Shown in pieces: positions 41,196 to 49,437 of a stretch of DNA of 50,986 nucleotides (positions within the stretch are counted from its first letter, which is position 1; every line of letters begins with the position of its first letter). This DNA is from Fonticula-like sp. SCN 57-25 (Eukaryota > Nucleariida > Rotosphaerida): positions 1-50,986 of the forward strand of contig MEDX01000021.1 of the NCBI GenBank assembly GCA_001724245.1, written 5' to 3'. Under the pieces are notes generated by a model that was not told the origin of the DNA, did no database searches, and saw nothing but the letters and a program-made list of their open reading frames with translations. A program made the translations under genes and the position numbers.

Positions 41196-42004
41196 CTAGT
41201 AGCCGAGGGGCTCCTTGACGATGATGACGTGGACACGCGGCGTCATCTGAGCGCGCATGACCGACAGGTTGTTGAACGAAGCACCGGCGTTCTTGTACAC
41301 AGCGCGGCAGCGAGCCGACTCGACGGTGTACGCCCACTCGCGCGAGCGCTGGAGGGCCTCCTCGTACGTGGCAGTGATCTTGTTGCTGCCGACGATGAAG
41401 ATGACCTTGTCGGTCGTCAGGATCGGGCCGATCTTGGTGCCGCTGGCGTCAACAAGGACGATCTCGCCAGTCTCGCTGACAGCGGGCGCGCTGGCAAGAG
41501 TGTAGGCGGAGGTGAGGCGGCGGCCGACGATCTCGCGCTGCTTGCTGGGATCCTTGTTGGCGAACATCAGGCCGCGAATATCAGTGAACGGGAGCTCGCC
41601 CTTGATCGACATGTCGAGGTAGCCAATCTCGCGCTGATCATCATACAGTTAGCATCTGGGTTTGTAATAGAACGAAATAAGCGTACCAGGGTGGTCGATC
41701 CGACGCTGGTGACGTCGACGCCGGCCGGGACGATCTTGAGGATCGACGCGAGCGCGTCGGCGGGCTTGTCGACGACCTCGACGGTGTGCTTGAACTGCTC
41801 GAGGCCCTTGCGGGTGCGCTCGATAGCGTCATCTGAGGCGGGGCCGGCGTACTTGGCCTTGACCTCGGCGGGCATGGCGGCGAGCTCGCTGTCCTGCATC
41901 AGCTCGGAAGCGGACGGGACGCCAAAGTTGTTGGGAGCGGAAGCCATCGTGCGAACAAGGCGGGAAGCTTGCGGGCGGAGAGTGAAAGCGCGGCGCAGAA
42001 GCAT
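41196..42004 (-). CDS. LUD-domain protein, copy A with mitochondrial presequence
   Basis: Exons 42004-41687 and 41633-41196 on the minus strand (251 aa). LUD (DUF162, LutC/YkgG-type) domain: LASILKIVPAGVDVTSVGST, TLREIGYLD, LASAPAVSETGEIVLVDASG, VIFIVGSNKITATYEEAL and a C-terminal HVIIVKEPLGY. Bacterial relatives act in lactate oxidation with iron-sulfur partners; the role in eukaryotes is not settled. The Cys-rich segment found in many bacterial LUD proteins is missing. Residues 1-19 (MLLRRAFTLRPQASRLVRT) are Arg-rich and acid-free, matching a mitochondrial presequence placed before the point where copy B begins. The two copies share the intron position and most residues. TATA-like ATAAATATATT is at 42099-42089. 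Confidence 0.85.
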
Positions 42005-42547
42005 GAAGGGAAAAGAAAAGTGGGTTGAAAGTGCGCACACGAGGGGAAAGCAGCTGCTGCCGAGGTAAGGCGAACGGGTGAACGGCGCAATATATTTATG
42101 CCCTCGATCGCCTTGCACTGATTTGTCATGGATTAGTAATCGGCCGCCATTGGTCAGCGATAGCCAATCAGAAGGCTGTTTGTGCGATGATGCGGTCGAG
42201 AACAATCCACCGAGTGCAAACAAAAAAAAGGAAGAGGGCAAGAAGCATAGAAAACAGCGCCAACATGCAGAGCTGATAGAGAAAACACTGCGTATTGTGG
42301 TTGAACATGGCTATTGCACAATGTGGGATAGAGGGCATTGTCCGTATTGACTGTTGTGCCAAGCAATCCCCATGACGCTTTTCATGATGCTGCCACGTGT
42401 AAGATGAAAAAAATGGCTGCCGCCAAGGCGGCCAGTTCTGTCGGTTAGTACGACTTCGTGGTGGTCTGAATTGAGTAAAAGTACACATGCAATATATTTA
42501 TATCCAAAATCGGTCTAGCACTAAGAATACATGCGACTGTCACGCGT
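42005..42547. promoter_or_regulatory. Spacer and promoter between LUD copies A and B
   Basis: 543 bp between the copy A start and the copy B stop. TATA-like ATAAATATATT (minus, 42099-42089) lies about 85 bp upstream of the A start. An inverted pair, ATTGG 42149-42153 and CCAAT 42164-42168, lies about 150 bp upstream. A second AATATATTTAT at about 42491-42501 follows the copy B stop and is more likely part of its 3' end. No gene seen. Confidence 0.5.
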
Positions 42548-43287
42548 CTAATAGCCGAGGGGCTCCTTGACGATGATGACGTGGATACGAGGGCTCACCT
42601 GGGCGCGGATCGTAATCATGTTGTTAAAGGACGACCCAGCGTTCTTGTAAACGGCGCGGCAGCGAGCCGACTCGACGGGGTACGCCCACTCGTGCGTGCG
42701 CTTAAGGGCCTCCTCGTACGTGGCAGTGATCTTGTTGCTGCCGACGATAAAGATCACCTTGTCGGTCGTCAGGATCGGGCCGATCTTGGTGCCGCTCGCG
42801 TCAACGAGCACAATCTCACCGGTCTCGCTGATAGCGGGCGCGCTCGCAAGAGTGTACGCGGCGGTCAGGCGGCGGCCAACGAGCTCGCGCTGCTTGCTAG
42901 GATCCTTGTTTCCGTACACGAGGCCGCGCACATCGGTGAAGGGAAGCTCGCCCTTGATCGACTTGTCAAGGTAACCGATCTCGCGCTGATACCAAAGCGT
43001 TAGACGGATAAAGTAGACGCAAAAAAAGAGCGTACCAGAGAAGTCGAACCGACGCTGGTGACGTCGACGCCAGCCGGGACGATCTTGAGGATCGACGCGA
43101 GCGCGTCCTCGGGCTTATCGACAACCTCGACGGTGTGCTTGAACTGCTCGAGGCCCTTGCGGGTGCGCTCGATGGCCTCGTCCGAGGCGCGCGCGGTATA
43201 CTTGGCCTTCACGTCGGGGGCGATGGCGGCCAGCTCGCTGTCCTGCATGAGGTCAGTAGCAGAGGGGACACCGTAGTTGTCAGCCAT
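42548..43287 (-). CDS. LUD-domain protein, copy B without presequence
   Basis: Exons 43287-43036 and 42985-42548 on the minus strand (229 aa). Starts MADNYGVPSATDLMQDSELA, aligning with residue 20 onward of copy A (MASAPNNFGVPSASELMQDS), so the mitochondrial leader is absent and cytosolic location is inferred. Domain motifs are as in copy A, with a few substitutions (MADN for MASAPNN; APDVKAKYTARA for PAEVKAKYAGPA; VRGLVYGNKD for IRGLMFANKD). Intron position and phase are identical to copy A while intron sequences differ, which places the duplication some time ago. A canonical TATA box (TATAAAAGG, minus, 43392-43384) lies about 100 bp upstream. Confidence 0.85.
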
Positions 43288-43915
43288 GATGATGTTGTTT
43301 TGTCGCTTGTGGTTTGAGACGAGGTCTGATGACGAAGCTGGATCAGAGGCGGATCTCTAATGCAGAGCCAAAAAAGGCCGCCTCCTTTTATACCTATTCC
43401 ATAATTAGGCCGATTACAAATGATTACAAAACCATGATGCGCTGACAAAGCAGACAATCGACGAACGATCTGCGAACGATTGATTGCAAATACGCACAAG
43501 CCTGTCACAGGCGTGTTGATTGGTAATGCGATTGACTTTTGCGGACGGTTTCCCGCCAACTTTTTTTTGGCTAGTTTTCGTCAACACCGGCCATTGCAAG
43601 ATTCCATGAATCATTCAGAGGCTCGCATGGCGCAAAACAAGGCACGCTGGGCCGTGTAAGCAAAGTGCCGAGAGGGATATTAATAGTCTAATGCTTGTAC
43701 AACTCGTGCTGATCAAACAAAAACCAACAAAACGCAAGCAAGATCATACATAAAGCAAACAACTACATGATAGGACGTCAAACCAGAGAAAAGCGGGGAA
43801 ATATTACACCTTGACGGGACTCTCTGCACTATAGGAAGTGCTCTCTGCCCAATTGGGCGTGAAAGTGATCACTGTATTGGCTGCAATGTGACGTGAGACA
43901 CGAGCAAAGTGATCA
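43288..43915. promoter_or_regulatory. Promoter of LUD copy B and 3' flank of DP
   Basis: 628 bp without a gene. From the LUD side: TATAAAAGG (minus) at 43392-43384, ATTGG at 43519-43523, and TTTCCCGCCAA (E2F-type) at 43549-43559. Near the DP stop, AAAGTGATCA occurs twice (43862-43871 and 43906-43915) with ATTGG at 43876-43880 between. The rest is AT-rich and unremarkable. Confidence 0.45.
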
Positions 43916-45101
43916 TTAGGTCGTACCATCTCCCTCGTTCACAGCTTCGAGCACGGCCGGTGGCAGGTACTTTAGCATGTCGCTCGACACCATTGCCTTG
44001 AGCTCTGCCACGGTGCACTTGTTAAAGCCCATCCTGGTGAGCACCTCAATGTCGTCGTTGATCTCGAACGGCACGTCAAACTCGAACCGGAATTGTGTGC
44101 TGCCGCCGACAAATGTGAGCAAGCGCAGGCAAAAACAAAAAAGACCGTACCTGGCGGGCGTCATTTCGCAGTTGATGCGCGCCTCCTTGTGAGTATTGAC
44201 GAGGATAAATGGGAGCGCGATGCACGACTTGGGGTCAGGCTTATCGGGCAGCGTGGCGTTGCGCTTGACGAGATTATTAAACACAATGCGCTGAAGCAGC
44301 AGCTCTTGAAAGTGGATATACTTTTGCCGGATCCGCTGCGTGGCGTCGTACTTGCTCGTCTATCGCGACAAACGTGTTAGAGTTGCGGCGTCAGCATCGG
44401 CAAAAGGCGCACCTCAAAAAGCGCCGCTTCCTGGGTCGACGTTGTCGGCAGCCCGTTCCAGCGAATGTCCTTCTTTTCCTTGAAGATGATGTTCAATGCC
44501 ATGAGGACATTGAGCGCATCGTATACACGGCGGCGGATGTTTTTCTGCGATCCACGTGAGCCAAAAGTGCGCGGGAAAGTACGCATCGGCGAAAAAAAAA
44601 AGAAAGCGCACCTCTTCGCCGATCATTGACGTCGGGTCCGCCGCGCACTCGTTGACGAGCTCGTCGGCCACCTCATTGTATGTTGTGCATCCCTTCTCCT
44701 CGACCTTTTGACAGACGCGCATGCTGAATTGACGCAACCCCTTGTTGCCCTTGTCGCTGTCGCGCGTCCCAGAGCTGCTCGAGACGCGCGGGAGCTTCTT
44801 CTTCTTGGCGTCGTCTTGCGAACCCGGCGCGAGAAAGTCGCCGCGGCCCTGTGTCCCCCCCATGCCTGCATGGCGGGGCCGCCCCTGCGATGATGACCCC
44901 CGGACATCAGTGTCCGTCGAAGACTCATAACCATCCGACGAGGGAAGCCCGGAAGAAGAAATATTCGCGTCGTCCATCCGAAGGCGCTTCACGGTGTCGC
45001 CCGGCACATCCACCTTCCGCTTGGCCGCTGCAACATGCCAATCATCAGTTTGCGTTCCAAATCGCGCGGGAACACGGAGACGACGTACCGGAAACGTCCA
45101 T
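43916..45101 (-). CDS. TFDP: Transcription factor DP (E2F dimerisation partner)
   Basis: Exons on the minus strand: 45101-45089, 45027-44612, 44544-44413, 44359-44151, 44099-43916 (317 aa). Exon 1 codes only for MDVS plus one base. A Ser-rich N-terminus is followed by the winged-helix DNA-binding domain: [52 protein letters not shown] then [13 protein letters not shown], whose RRRVYD sequence contacts DNA in E2F/DP. The coiled-coil and marked-box dimerisation region follows ([53 protein letters not shown]). With an E2F partner it controls S-phase genes. An E2F-type site lies 46-53 nt upstream of its own ATG. Confidence 0.95.
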
Positions 45102-45146
45102 ATTCCCTCCTGCTTTAAGATCTGGTCACAACAACTAGCCAACCGC

Positions 45147-45154
45147 TTTCCCGC
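45147..45154 (-). promoter_or_regulatory. E2F-type site in the DP promoter
   Basis: TTTCCCGC at 45147-45154 (GCGGGAAA on the coding strand) is a full match to TTTSSCGC, 46 nt upstream of the DP start codon and within the 231-bp divergent promoter shared with the INSIG-like gene. Autoregulation of E2F/DP genes is known elsewhere; here it is inferred from position. Confidence 0.5.
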
Positions 45155-45332
45155 AAAATAAAGATACACCCCGACACAAAGGCGGCGCTGATCACCTCCT
45201 ACTCTGGGTGGCCGCCTCGATCAACCCACGATTGCAGCCTGCCAGATCGCCTTGTCAATGCGAGAGGGGAAGAATTTTTTCTCATTGAAAGTCGGATTGA
45301 ACCCTACCGTATTATTTTCAAAATCGACAAAG

Positions 45333-45944
45333 ATGGCGGGACCGCGCGCGCACTGGCCCTCGGTGCTCGAGATGTGGCGCGCGTTCCTTTGGGTTGGTGC
45401 CGTGGGCGCGCTTCTGGACGCCGGGCATACGTTCACTGATGTGCTGGGCTATAACAAGCCGGACATTGTGTACTGGCGGACGGCGTGGTGGGTGCCCCCG
45501 CAGTTTGGCGTCGGCGGCATCATCATGCTCATCCTGCCCCACATTGTCGGCTTCCGCCCGCACCGCCTTTGCCAAGAGTCGGTTCTCTACGTCCAGATCA
45601 TGAGCGCAGTGTTTGTGTATGCCATTTCTTCTGTTTTGTCGCTCTACAAGTGGACCGATGCCGGCATCAGCGCCTTCCTCGCCTTCTCCGTCATCGCGAC
45701 GTGGGCCATCACCGACACGTCGGCGCACTCGCTGGGTGTCTGCATGCTGGCGGGTCTGCTCGGCTGGGCGTACGAGGGAACTCTCTGCCACCTCGGCTTT
45801 TTCCACTACAACAACCCGGATCTGTGGCATGTGCGCCACTGGATCTGCTGGATCTGGGCCGGCGTCGCACTTGCGGGGCACGGCATCGCGAGCGATCTTT
45901 TGCGCACACGGATCCGTGCGCCCGCTACCAAAAAGACCGACTAG
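45333..45944 (+). CDS. INSIG-like multispanning membrane protein
   Basis: Intronless, 203 aa, about six predicted membrane spans. Features resembling INSIG: an early helix WRAFLWVGAVGALLDAGHTF, the loop and helix start RTAWWVPPQFGVGGIIMLIL (INSIG has WWVPP followed by a Gly-rich helix), LSLYKWTDAGISAFLAFSVI, and the end GWAYEGTLCHLGFFHYNNPD, then LWHVRHWICWIWAGVALAGH, equivalent to the Y-x-Y-x-x-P-D ... R-x-W-x-P segment of INSIG. INSIGs retain SCAP-SREBP in the ER and target HMG-CoA reductase for degradation when sterols are high. No N-terminal signal peptide. The divergent neighbour is DP. Assignment is moderate because overall identity looks low. Confidence 0.6.
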   Translation: MAGPRAHWPSVLEMWRAFLWVGAVGALLDAGHTFTDVLGYNKPDIVYWRTAWWVPPQFGVGGIIMLILPHIVGFRPHRLCQESVLYVQIMSAVFVYAISSVLSLYKWTDAGISAFLAFSVIATWAITDTSAHSLGVCMLAGLLGWAYEGTLCHLGFFHYNNPDLWHVRHWICWIWAGVALAGHGIASDLLRTRIRAPATKKTD

Positions 45945-45995
45945 CCTACATGAATAATGTATTCTTGTTTCTATAAATTGAGGTAATATATATTT

Positions 45996-46537
45996 TTACG
46001 ACTTTGTCAGGAAAGGGTCGTCCCGCAGCGAGGCCAGGCCTGGCTTGTCGAGCTCGGTGTTGGCAAACTCAATGTCCGAATTAATGGCAGTGATAAGCTC
46101 GTCGAGGCTACCAAAATTGCGCTCGGGGCGGATAAAGCCCAGAACGACCACCCGAAGCTCCTCGCCGTAGAAATCATGCTCAAACTTGTGCATCACGTGA
46201 ATCTCCTACAGTCGGGGATTAGCACGGGATTAACAAGAAGCGCGATCTCGCACCGAAGTTTTCTTTTCATTCTTGTAAAATGGGTTCCAGCCGAGGCTCA
46301 TGACCATTTTGTAGACGCCGCCGAGCACGCTGCACCACCCAAAGTAGATGCCAGTGTCGAGATCCTGGGCTATCCGCGCCGTTTCCTCGTCAGGAAGATT
46401 GGCTGCCGACGATCGTTAACACGCGGGATCCATGGATTTTCGGCCGTACCTGTGGGAATGCCCAGCTGTTTGCTACCGCGTCCAAAACCCCGGACGACAT
46501 TGCCGCGCATCCGCACTGCCTGGAACGAGCCCCCCAT
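45996..46537 (-). CDS. RFK: Riboflavin kinase
   Basis: Exons on the minus strand: 46537-46450, 46402-46254, 46205-45996 (148 aa). Phosphorylates riboflavin to FMN. Monofunctional eukaryotic type: GNVVRGFGRGSKQLGIPTAN (nucleotide and flavin binding, with the invariant PTAN formed across the first junction), DTGIYFGWCSVLGGVYKMVM, SLGWNPFYKN, EIHVMHKFEHDFYGEELRVV, then GFIRPERNF and LITAINSDIE. The catalytic Glu is in EIHV. Length matches human RFK. There is no FAD-synthetase domain, unlike bacterial RibF. Convergent with the INSIG-like gene with only 51 bp between stops. Confidence 0.96.
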
Positions 46538-46730
46538 CCTGGGCGCCGAGTCACCTTTCGCTGAGTCAGCCACGCAATGATGAGTCAGCGTAACGTCAGA
46601 CGATCCTCTCATTTTATCGTACACAGTTGTGAAAAACGCAACGCACATAAACAGAGCAGAAAGGGTGATATATATTAATGCTCAATATAGATTGTATGTA
46701 CACATTTGAAGTGTTTGATAGGATTCCATC

Positions 46731-48611
46731 TCAGTCGTCCTTCTTTGCCTCGGCAGCCTTTTCGGCCTTTTTCGCTTTGCGGTTCTTGCGGTACTTTAAA
46801 AACACCGAGATCGACCCAAAGAAAGCGCCCATCGTCATGATGACAGTCATTGCGCTTGCCTTTGCAAGGTACATGAGCATGCTCTCGTTCAAAAACTTGC
46901 TGAGCGGTGCCTCTGGAAAGTCTCCCGGGAGGTTCCTCATGAGGCCTCTCTCGTCGAGGAACGAGTCCCACAGCGGGCAGCGCTCGTAGCTGGGCACAAT
47001 CGGCACGTGGCAAGTCGTACGGTTGCACGAGTTCTCACTCCAGAACGGGTGCACGTACGGGTCGCTTTGCGGCATGAACGGCCGCCACTCGCCGTGGTCC
47101 GGCAGCGACTCGGGCGCACCGCCGCGCGCGAACGAGTGGAACAGTGCCTGGAACTGACGCATGACGTGGCCGTTGAGCGGGTGTTCCGGCTTGGCGTCGC
47201 GGCCCGACCAGATGCCGAGCTCGCTGCCGTGGAAGGAGCCGAGCCCCGAGAACGGCCACGAAAGGCCCTCGGTGCGGTGCGAGTAGTGGTACACAAACAC
47301 TTGGCCGGGGAGGCTCTCGGCGATCGCGTCGGCCGAGCCGCGCGTCAGGCAGTGCCACATTTGCGAGAAAACGTGGCTGGCATAGTCGCGCGCGCTAAGG
47401 AACTTGCGCTCGGCGGCGTTGAGCGCGTGCAGCTGCTCGACGCCCTCTTGGCCAAACATGGCGCCGAGCATCTCGGACACGTGGACGCTGTCGAGGTAGA
47501 TCGGGTAGCCGAGCATGACAAAGATGCTGCCTTCGTCCTCGTTGGCGCCGAGCACGACGCGCACGCTCTCGTCGACGTAGCCGGGCGAGCGGAAGGCGGC
47601 CATCGGGCCGTCGGCGTGCATCAGCGAGTCGTCAATCACGGGGAACCACGTGTAGCCGTCGTAGAAGAGGAGGCCGCGACGCGGCTTGAGGGCCTCGAGC
47701 ACGGCCGACGGCGACGCAGAGCGAAGGCACTCGGCAACTTCGGCGGCGGTTCCGTTCTCGCAGCCAATAGCGTGAGAGAGAAGCGTGCCCTGCGCGTGAC
47801 CTTCCTCGCGCGTCGGGAAGGGGTAGTTGCACAGGACGCTCGACATGATCGCGCGGTGGAAGAGGCCGCGCGAGGCGGGCGTCGAGAGGAGAAGGCAAAT
47901 GGAGAAGGCGCCGGCAGACTCGCCCATGAGCGTCACCTCGCTGGCGTCGCCGTAAAAGTTGCCAATGTGGCGTTGGACCCACTGCAGCGCAGCGCTATAA
48001 CAAAAAGTGTCAGCAAAGAGCAATGTTAACAGGAAAACGCACAGCTGATCACGGATGCCGAGGGCGCCCGACTTGGCGTCCGGGCCGTCGAGCGCGGGGT
48101 GCGCGAGGAAGCCAAAGGGGCCCAGACGGTAGTTAAGCGACACGTACACCAGTCCGGTGGTGTTAACCAGCTGCTCCGGGTTGGGCGAGACCATCTCGTT
48201 GCCGGCCGATCCCAGCACGAAACCGCCGCCGTGTAGCATGACGACGACCGGCTGGCGCGTCGATGCCTCGCGCGCCGAGCGGGGCACCCAGATGTTAAGG
48301 AAGAGGCAGTCCTCGTTGGGCTCCATAATGTCGGGGAGCATCGACTTTCCGGACGGGTAGCATGGCGCGCCAAAGCTGGTCGCGTTGAGCACACCCTCCC
48401 ACGCCAGCGGCGCGGCCGGCCCGCGCCAGCGACGATCGCCGGTCGGAGGCTGCGCGTAGGGGATCCCGCGGAATATCCACGTGCCGTCCTTTGTCTCCAC
48501 TCCGCGAATGGTCCCGAGCGCCGTCGTGACGAGTACGTCGGCGTCGGCGTCGGCCGCCCGCAGCAGGAGCAGGAGCACCAGCGTGCCCGCCACCGCCCGC
48601 AGCGCCGCCAT
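46731..48611 (-). CDS. Type B carboxylesterase with signal peptide and C-terminal membrane anchor
   Basis: Exons 48611-48043 and 47994-46731 on the minus strand (610 aa). Signal peptide MAALRAVAGTLVLLLLLRAA. Alpha/beta-hydrolase of the cholinesterase/carboxylesterase group: FRGIPYAQPP, EDCLFLNIWVP, oxyanion hole HGGGF, nucleophile GESAGA, acid in GANEDEGS, and catalytic His in SFHGSELGIWSG; the triad is complete. Several N-glycosylation sequons. Near the end, a hydrophobic span (ASAMTVIMTMGAFFGSISVF) is followed by a Lys-rich tail, KYRKNRKAKKAEKAAEAKKD, so it is a type I membrane esterase with a basic cytosolic tail. The 48-nt intron contains no stop and is a multiple of three; removing it restores the family sequence RDQLAALQWVQ. 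Shares its promoter with BiP. Confidence 0.93.
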   Translation of the reverse strand: MAALRAVAGTLVLLLLLRAADADADVLVTTALGTIRGVETKDGTWIFRGIPYAQPPTGDRRWRGPAAPLAWEGVLNATSFGAPCYPSGKSMLPDIMEPNEDCLFLNIWVPRSAREASTRQPVVVMLHGGGFVLGSAGNEMVSPNPEQLVNTTGLVYVSLNYRLGPFGFLAHPALDGPDAKSGALGIRDQLCVFLLTLLFADTFCYSAALQWVQRHIGNFYGDASEVTLMGESAGAFSICLLLSTPASRGLFHRAIMSSVLCNYPFPTREEGHAQGTLLSHAIGCENGTAAEVAECLRSASPSAVLEALKPRRGLLFYDGYTWFPVIDDSLMHADGPMAAFRSPGYVDESVRVVLGANEDEGSIFVMLGYPIYLDSVHVSEMLGAMFGQEGVEQLHALNAAERKFLSARDYASHVFSQMWHCLTRGSADAIAESLPGQVFVYHYSHRTEGLSWPFSGLGSFHGSELGIWSGRDAKPEHPLNGHVMRQFQALFHSFARGGAPESLPDHGEWRPFMPQSDPYVHPFWSENSCNRTTCHVPIVPSYERCPLWDSFLDERGLMRNLPGDFPEAPLSKFLNESMLMYLAKASAMTVIMTMGAFFGSISVFLKYRKNRKAKKAEKAAEAKKDD

Positions 48612-48698
48612 GATTGCTGACCAATGAAAACTACTTTGGCGCACAGCAGTGTGGCAGGCCTGCGGATCTGCGACGGCGGGATGTGATTGGCCAACGAG

Positions 48699-48717
48699 CG
48701 TGGCAGGTTCTGATTGG
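48699..48717 (-). promoter_or_regulatory. ER stress response element (ERSE), exact consensus
   Basis: On the minus strand this reads CCAAT, nine bases, CCACG with no mismatch. It lies 161-179 bp upstream of BiP and 88-106 bp upstream of the carboxylesterase, so it could act on both. Confidence 0.7.
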
Positions 48718-48778
48718 GCCACCTGTCTTTTTGCAAAAAGGGCCCTCTGGTGTGGTTCCACGTAGGCACGAAGAACCT

Positions 48779-48791
48779 TTCCAGAAAGTTC
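48779..48791 (+). promoter_or_regulatory. Heat-shock element
   Basis: Three contiguous alternating units TTC-nn-GAA-nn-TTC, the minimal perfect HSF trimer site, 24 bp upstream of the TATA-like TTTATAGG. A fourth GAA lies one base out of register at 48773-48775. Confidence 0.65.
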
Positions 48792-48877
48792 TACTCTTTT
48801 TCCTCGGCATAGTTTTTATAGGCCGCGTCTGCCCGTCACCCGCACACTCGCGTCTTTACCTGTTGTCAGCTTTGGCG

Positions 48878-49406
48878 ATGGCTCGTGGAGCGTTGTTCAT
48901 TGCCGCGGCGGCCCTCCTCCTGGTGGGGCTCGCCGGCGTGCATGCGACCGAGGAGAAGCTTGAGAATGTTATCGGTATCGATCTTGGAACCACCTACTCG
49001 TGCGTCGGCATCTTCCGTGGCGGCCGCGTCGAGATCATCCCCAACGACCAGGGCAACCGCATCACTCCGTCGGTTGTCGCCTTCACCGACGATAGCGAGC
49101 GCCTTATCGGCGACTCGGCCAAGAACCAGGCTGCCATGAACCCCGAGCGCACCGTCTATGATGCCAAGCGCCTTATCGGCCGCCGCTTCACCGAGAAGGA
49201 TGTGCAGAACGACATGAAGAACTGGCCTTTCAAGGTTGTCAGCAAGGACGGCAAGCCCGCCATTAGCGTGGAGGTGTCCGGCAAGCCGGTCGTCTTTGTC
49301 CCCGAGGAGATCTCGGGCATGGTCCTGCTCAAGATGAAGGAGATCGCCGAGACTTACCTTGACAAGGAAGTTAAGCACGCTGTCGTCACCGTGCCCGCCT
49401 ACTTCA

Positions 49407-49437
<31 letters not shown>

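Larger units (their letters stand above)
48612..48877. promoter_or_regulatory. BiP/carboxylesterase divergent promoter with ER-stress and heat-shock elements
   Basis: 266 bp between two start codons. CGTGG(48699-48703)-N9-ATTGG(48713-48717) is an exact inverse ER stress response element (CCAAT-N9-CCACG), bound in animals by NF-Y plus ATF6/XBP1. ATTGG-G-CCACC (48713-48723) is one base from ERSE-II. A further ATTGG is at 48686-48690 and CCAAT at 48621-48625. TTC-N2-GAA-N2-TTC at 48779-48791 is a perfect heat-shock element, preceded by GAA at 48773. TTTATAGG at 48815-48822 is the likely TATA box, about 56 bp before the BiP ATG. The order is what one expects for a stress-inducible ER chaperone. 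Confidence 0.75.

Noticed and set aside
41196-43287. Assembly duplication as explanation for the two LUD genes
   Set aside because: Intron, promoter and many codon positions differ, so these are true paralogues rather than a duplicated contig segment.
43862-43915. Repeated AAAGTGATCA near the DP stop
   Set aside because: Two copies only, in AT-rich 3' flank; too little to call a functional repeat.
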